Below are positions 62,821-64,000 of a stretch of DNA of 64,000 nt, in pieces. The DNA lies in assembly GCF_026420845.1 (NCBI RefSeq), contig NZ_JAOWCB010000003.1, positions 186,001-250,000 of the forward strand, in the 5' to 3' direction. The notes under the pieces were generated by a model that searched no databases, was not told the origin of the DNA, and saw nothing but the letters and a program-made list of their open reading frames with translations. Made by a program: the position numbers and the translations under genes. The first letter of the stretch is position 1. Every line of letters begins with the position of its first letter. Source of the DNA: Streptomyces sp. PR69 (GTDB taxonomy: Bacteria; Actinomycetota; Actinomycetes; Streptomycetales; Streptomycetaceae).

Positions 62821-63645
62821 ATGAGCGTGGAAAGCCTGTTCAACGATGTGCTCGCAGGCGAGCACGGCCCGCTGCCGTCCGAGCTGACCGCGACGAGCGT
62901 CTTCTGGGCCCACCACGGGACCCGGCTCAAGGGCGGCGCGACCACCTATCTCAACCAGTACGTCCTGCTGCGGCTCGGCGGCTCCTTCGGAGCCTGCGCC
63001 TTCGAGGCCGGGGAAATCGACCCGGCCGTCTGCCGCGAGGCGTCCGGCAGCCCGCTCGACAGCCTGCTGCGCGAGGGCCCGCTGCCGCTGCGGATCGCCG
63101 CCCTGGACGCCTATCTCGCCGAGACCCGCCCGCACCGCGAGGCCGCGGAGGCCGGCGATGCGGAGCCGGTCACCCTGCCGGCAGGGCCGCCTGAGGTCCG
63201 GGCACGCGCCCGCGACGCGGCGATCGCCGGGCTGCTGGACATACCCGACGGCGCGAAGGTGGCGCTGATCGGCGTCGTCAATCCGCTGATCGAGGCGATC
63301 CGGGAGCGCGGCGGCGTCCCGCTGCCGTGCGACTTCAACCTGCGCGCCACGCAGTGGGGCGATGCGGTGACGGACGACATGGAGGAGGTGCTCGGCGCGG
63401 CGGAGGCCGTCGTCGCCACCGGCATGACGATGAGCAACGGCTCCTTCGACACCATCCTGGCGCGCTGCCGCGAGCGCGGGGCGCCGCTGGTCGTCTACGC
63501 GCAGACCGGCAGCGCCGTCGCCCGCGCCTTCCTCGGCGACGGTGTCGCCGCCGTCTCCGCAGAACCGTTTCCCTTCTCGCAGTTCAGCGCCGAGCCCACC
63601 GCCCTGTACCGCTACCGCGCCGCGCTGCAGAAGGGCGGCTCGTGA
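62821..63645 (+). CDS. DUF364-family Rossmann-like putative metal-chelation protein
   Basis: A 274-residue protein of the DUF4213/DUF364 family, annotated as putative heavy-metal chelation proteins. An enolase-N-like first half (SVFWAHHGTRLKGGATTYLNQYVLLRLGGSFGACAFE) precedes a Rossmann-like second half (AKVALIGVVNPLIEAIRERG, VVATGMTMSNGSFDTILAR, GAPLVVYAQTGSAVARAFLGDG). Its enzymatic role is unknown. Members commonly accompany FecCD-type transporters. ATG 62821 lies 119 nt after the ATPase; the stop overlaps the kinase start by 4 nt. Confidence 0.85.
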   Translation: MSVESLFNDVLAGEHGPLPSELTATSVFWAHHGTRLKGGATTYLNQYVLLRLGGSFGACAFEAGEIDPAVCREASGSPLDSLLREGPLPLRIAALDAYLAETRPHREAAEAGDAEPVTLPAGPPEVRARARDAAIAGLLDIPDGAKVALIGVVNPLIEAIRERGGVPLPCDFNLRATQWGDAVTDDMEEVLGAAEAVVATGMTMSNGSFDTILARCRERGAPLVVYAQTGSAVARAFLGDGVAAVSAEPFPFSQFSAEPTALYRYRAALQKGGS

Positions 63646-64000
63646 CCGGGTCCCGGGGACCCGCCGCGGCCGGGGAGCGTACGGCCGCATCCGGTGCGGC
63701 CGGGGCCGCTCAGCGGCTCACCGGCGCCGGATACGCCAGCTGCCACCACGGCGAGATCCTGCAGGGGGTCTTCCGTGACGGGCAGGGACAGCGCGTCGCG
63801 GGCCTGGTGACGCTGCCGCTGCCGGGCCTCGGCACCCGGGCGCGGTTCACCCGCCGCCCGGGCACGCCGCCCGAGGACCTCTCCGTCACCCCCGCGGACC
63901 GCGCCAAGGCGCTGCGCGCGGCAGCCCTCGCCGAAGCGGAGTGCTGCCGGCTGGGGCGGACCGAGCCCTGCGGCGGCCGGCTGCGGCTGGACGGTGACAT
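63642..64000 (+). CDS. GHMP-family kinase (L-threonine/serine kinase PduX-like), partial
   Basis: The open frame from GTG 63642 runs off the right edge, so only about 119 N-terminal residues are visible. GYASCHHGEILQGVF resembles the start of PduX-type L-threonine kinases (GExxQG), and GLVTLPLPGLGTRARF is the next conserved strand. The ATP-binding GLGSSxA-type loop would lie just beyond the window. It overlaps the DUF364 gene by 4 nt. An O-phospho-threonine or O-phospho-serine product could feed a PLP-enzyme making a diamino-acid building block; that is inference. Confidence 0.75.
   Translation, partial: MTGSRGPAAAGERTAASGAAGAAQRLTGAGYASCHHGEILQGVFRDGQGQRVAGLVTLPLPGLGTRARFTRRPGTPPEDLSVTPADRAKALRAAALAEAECCRLGRTEPCGGRLRLDGD

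Overview
The window is very GC-rich, with strongly G/C-ending codons, many 4-nt ATGA gene overlaps and a typical Streptomyces gene set (SARP and LAL regulators, twin-arginine phospholipase C, SorC-type regulator, several secondary-metabolite genes). I read it as chromosome from Streptomyces or a close relative. It holds two metal-acquisition loci, one polyketide/fatty-acyl biosynthetic cluster, and catabolic or transport operons between them.

Positions 1-13205 hold part of a hydroxamate siderophore cluster. On the minus strand are a large NRPS running off the left edge, a siderophore-binding lipoprotein and an ornithine N5-monooxygenase. A divergent hydroxyornithine formyltransferase follows, and two iron boxes sit between the divergent genes. 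Hand-read adenylation codes give an unassigned residue, then Ser, then N5-hydroxyornithine. With the formyltransferase and an N-terminal condensation domain, this points to a foroxymithine-type peptide. Positions 13387-18247 hold an operon with an RsbW-like ATPase, a SorC-family regulator and a polyol/sugar ABC importer that has no catabolic enzymes. Directly after it lie two truncated gene remnants meeting tail to tail (18336-19378). Positions 19804-25054 hold an ABC exporter behind an 18-codon translationally coupled leader ORF, a VOC protein and a secreted subtilisin. Positions 25239-36952 hold a LAL regulator, a Tat-secreted phospholipase C, and a TetR-controlled MFS / thiolase / acyl-CoA ligase / MBL hydrolase operon with palindromic operators.

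Positions 36912-52528 are the most unusual part. A minus-strand operon encodes FAAL, ACP, one-module PKS (KS-AT-ACP), FabH-like KSIII, FkbH-like glyceryl-ACP enzyme, ACP, a 61-residue protein and a type II thioesterase. From the first ACP onward the genes overlap by 4 nt. The plus strand adds a PPTase, a DHA2 exporter with its TetR, an alpha/beta hydrolase and a SARP activator. The logic suggests a fatty acid activated by the FAAL, extended once with malonyl-CoA and joined to a glyceryl-ACP, giving an acyl-tetronate or related glycerol-derived product. An exact 18-bp tandem duplication gives the FkbH gene two start codons and two Shine-Dalgarno sequences.

Positions 52623-57616 hold tRNA-Pro(GGG), a DUF309 protein, the lutABC lactate-utilisation operon (minus) and a cytochrome P450. 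Positions 57768-64000 hold a second metal locus: an MFS exporter diverging, across a Zur/Fur-like box and a leader hairpin, from a binding lipoprotein, a FecCD permease with an unusual repeat-rich N-terminal extension, an ATPase, a DUF364 protein and a GHMP kinase cut by the right edge. These last two enzymes suggest a poorly described metallophore pathway continuing outside the window.
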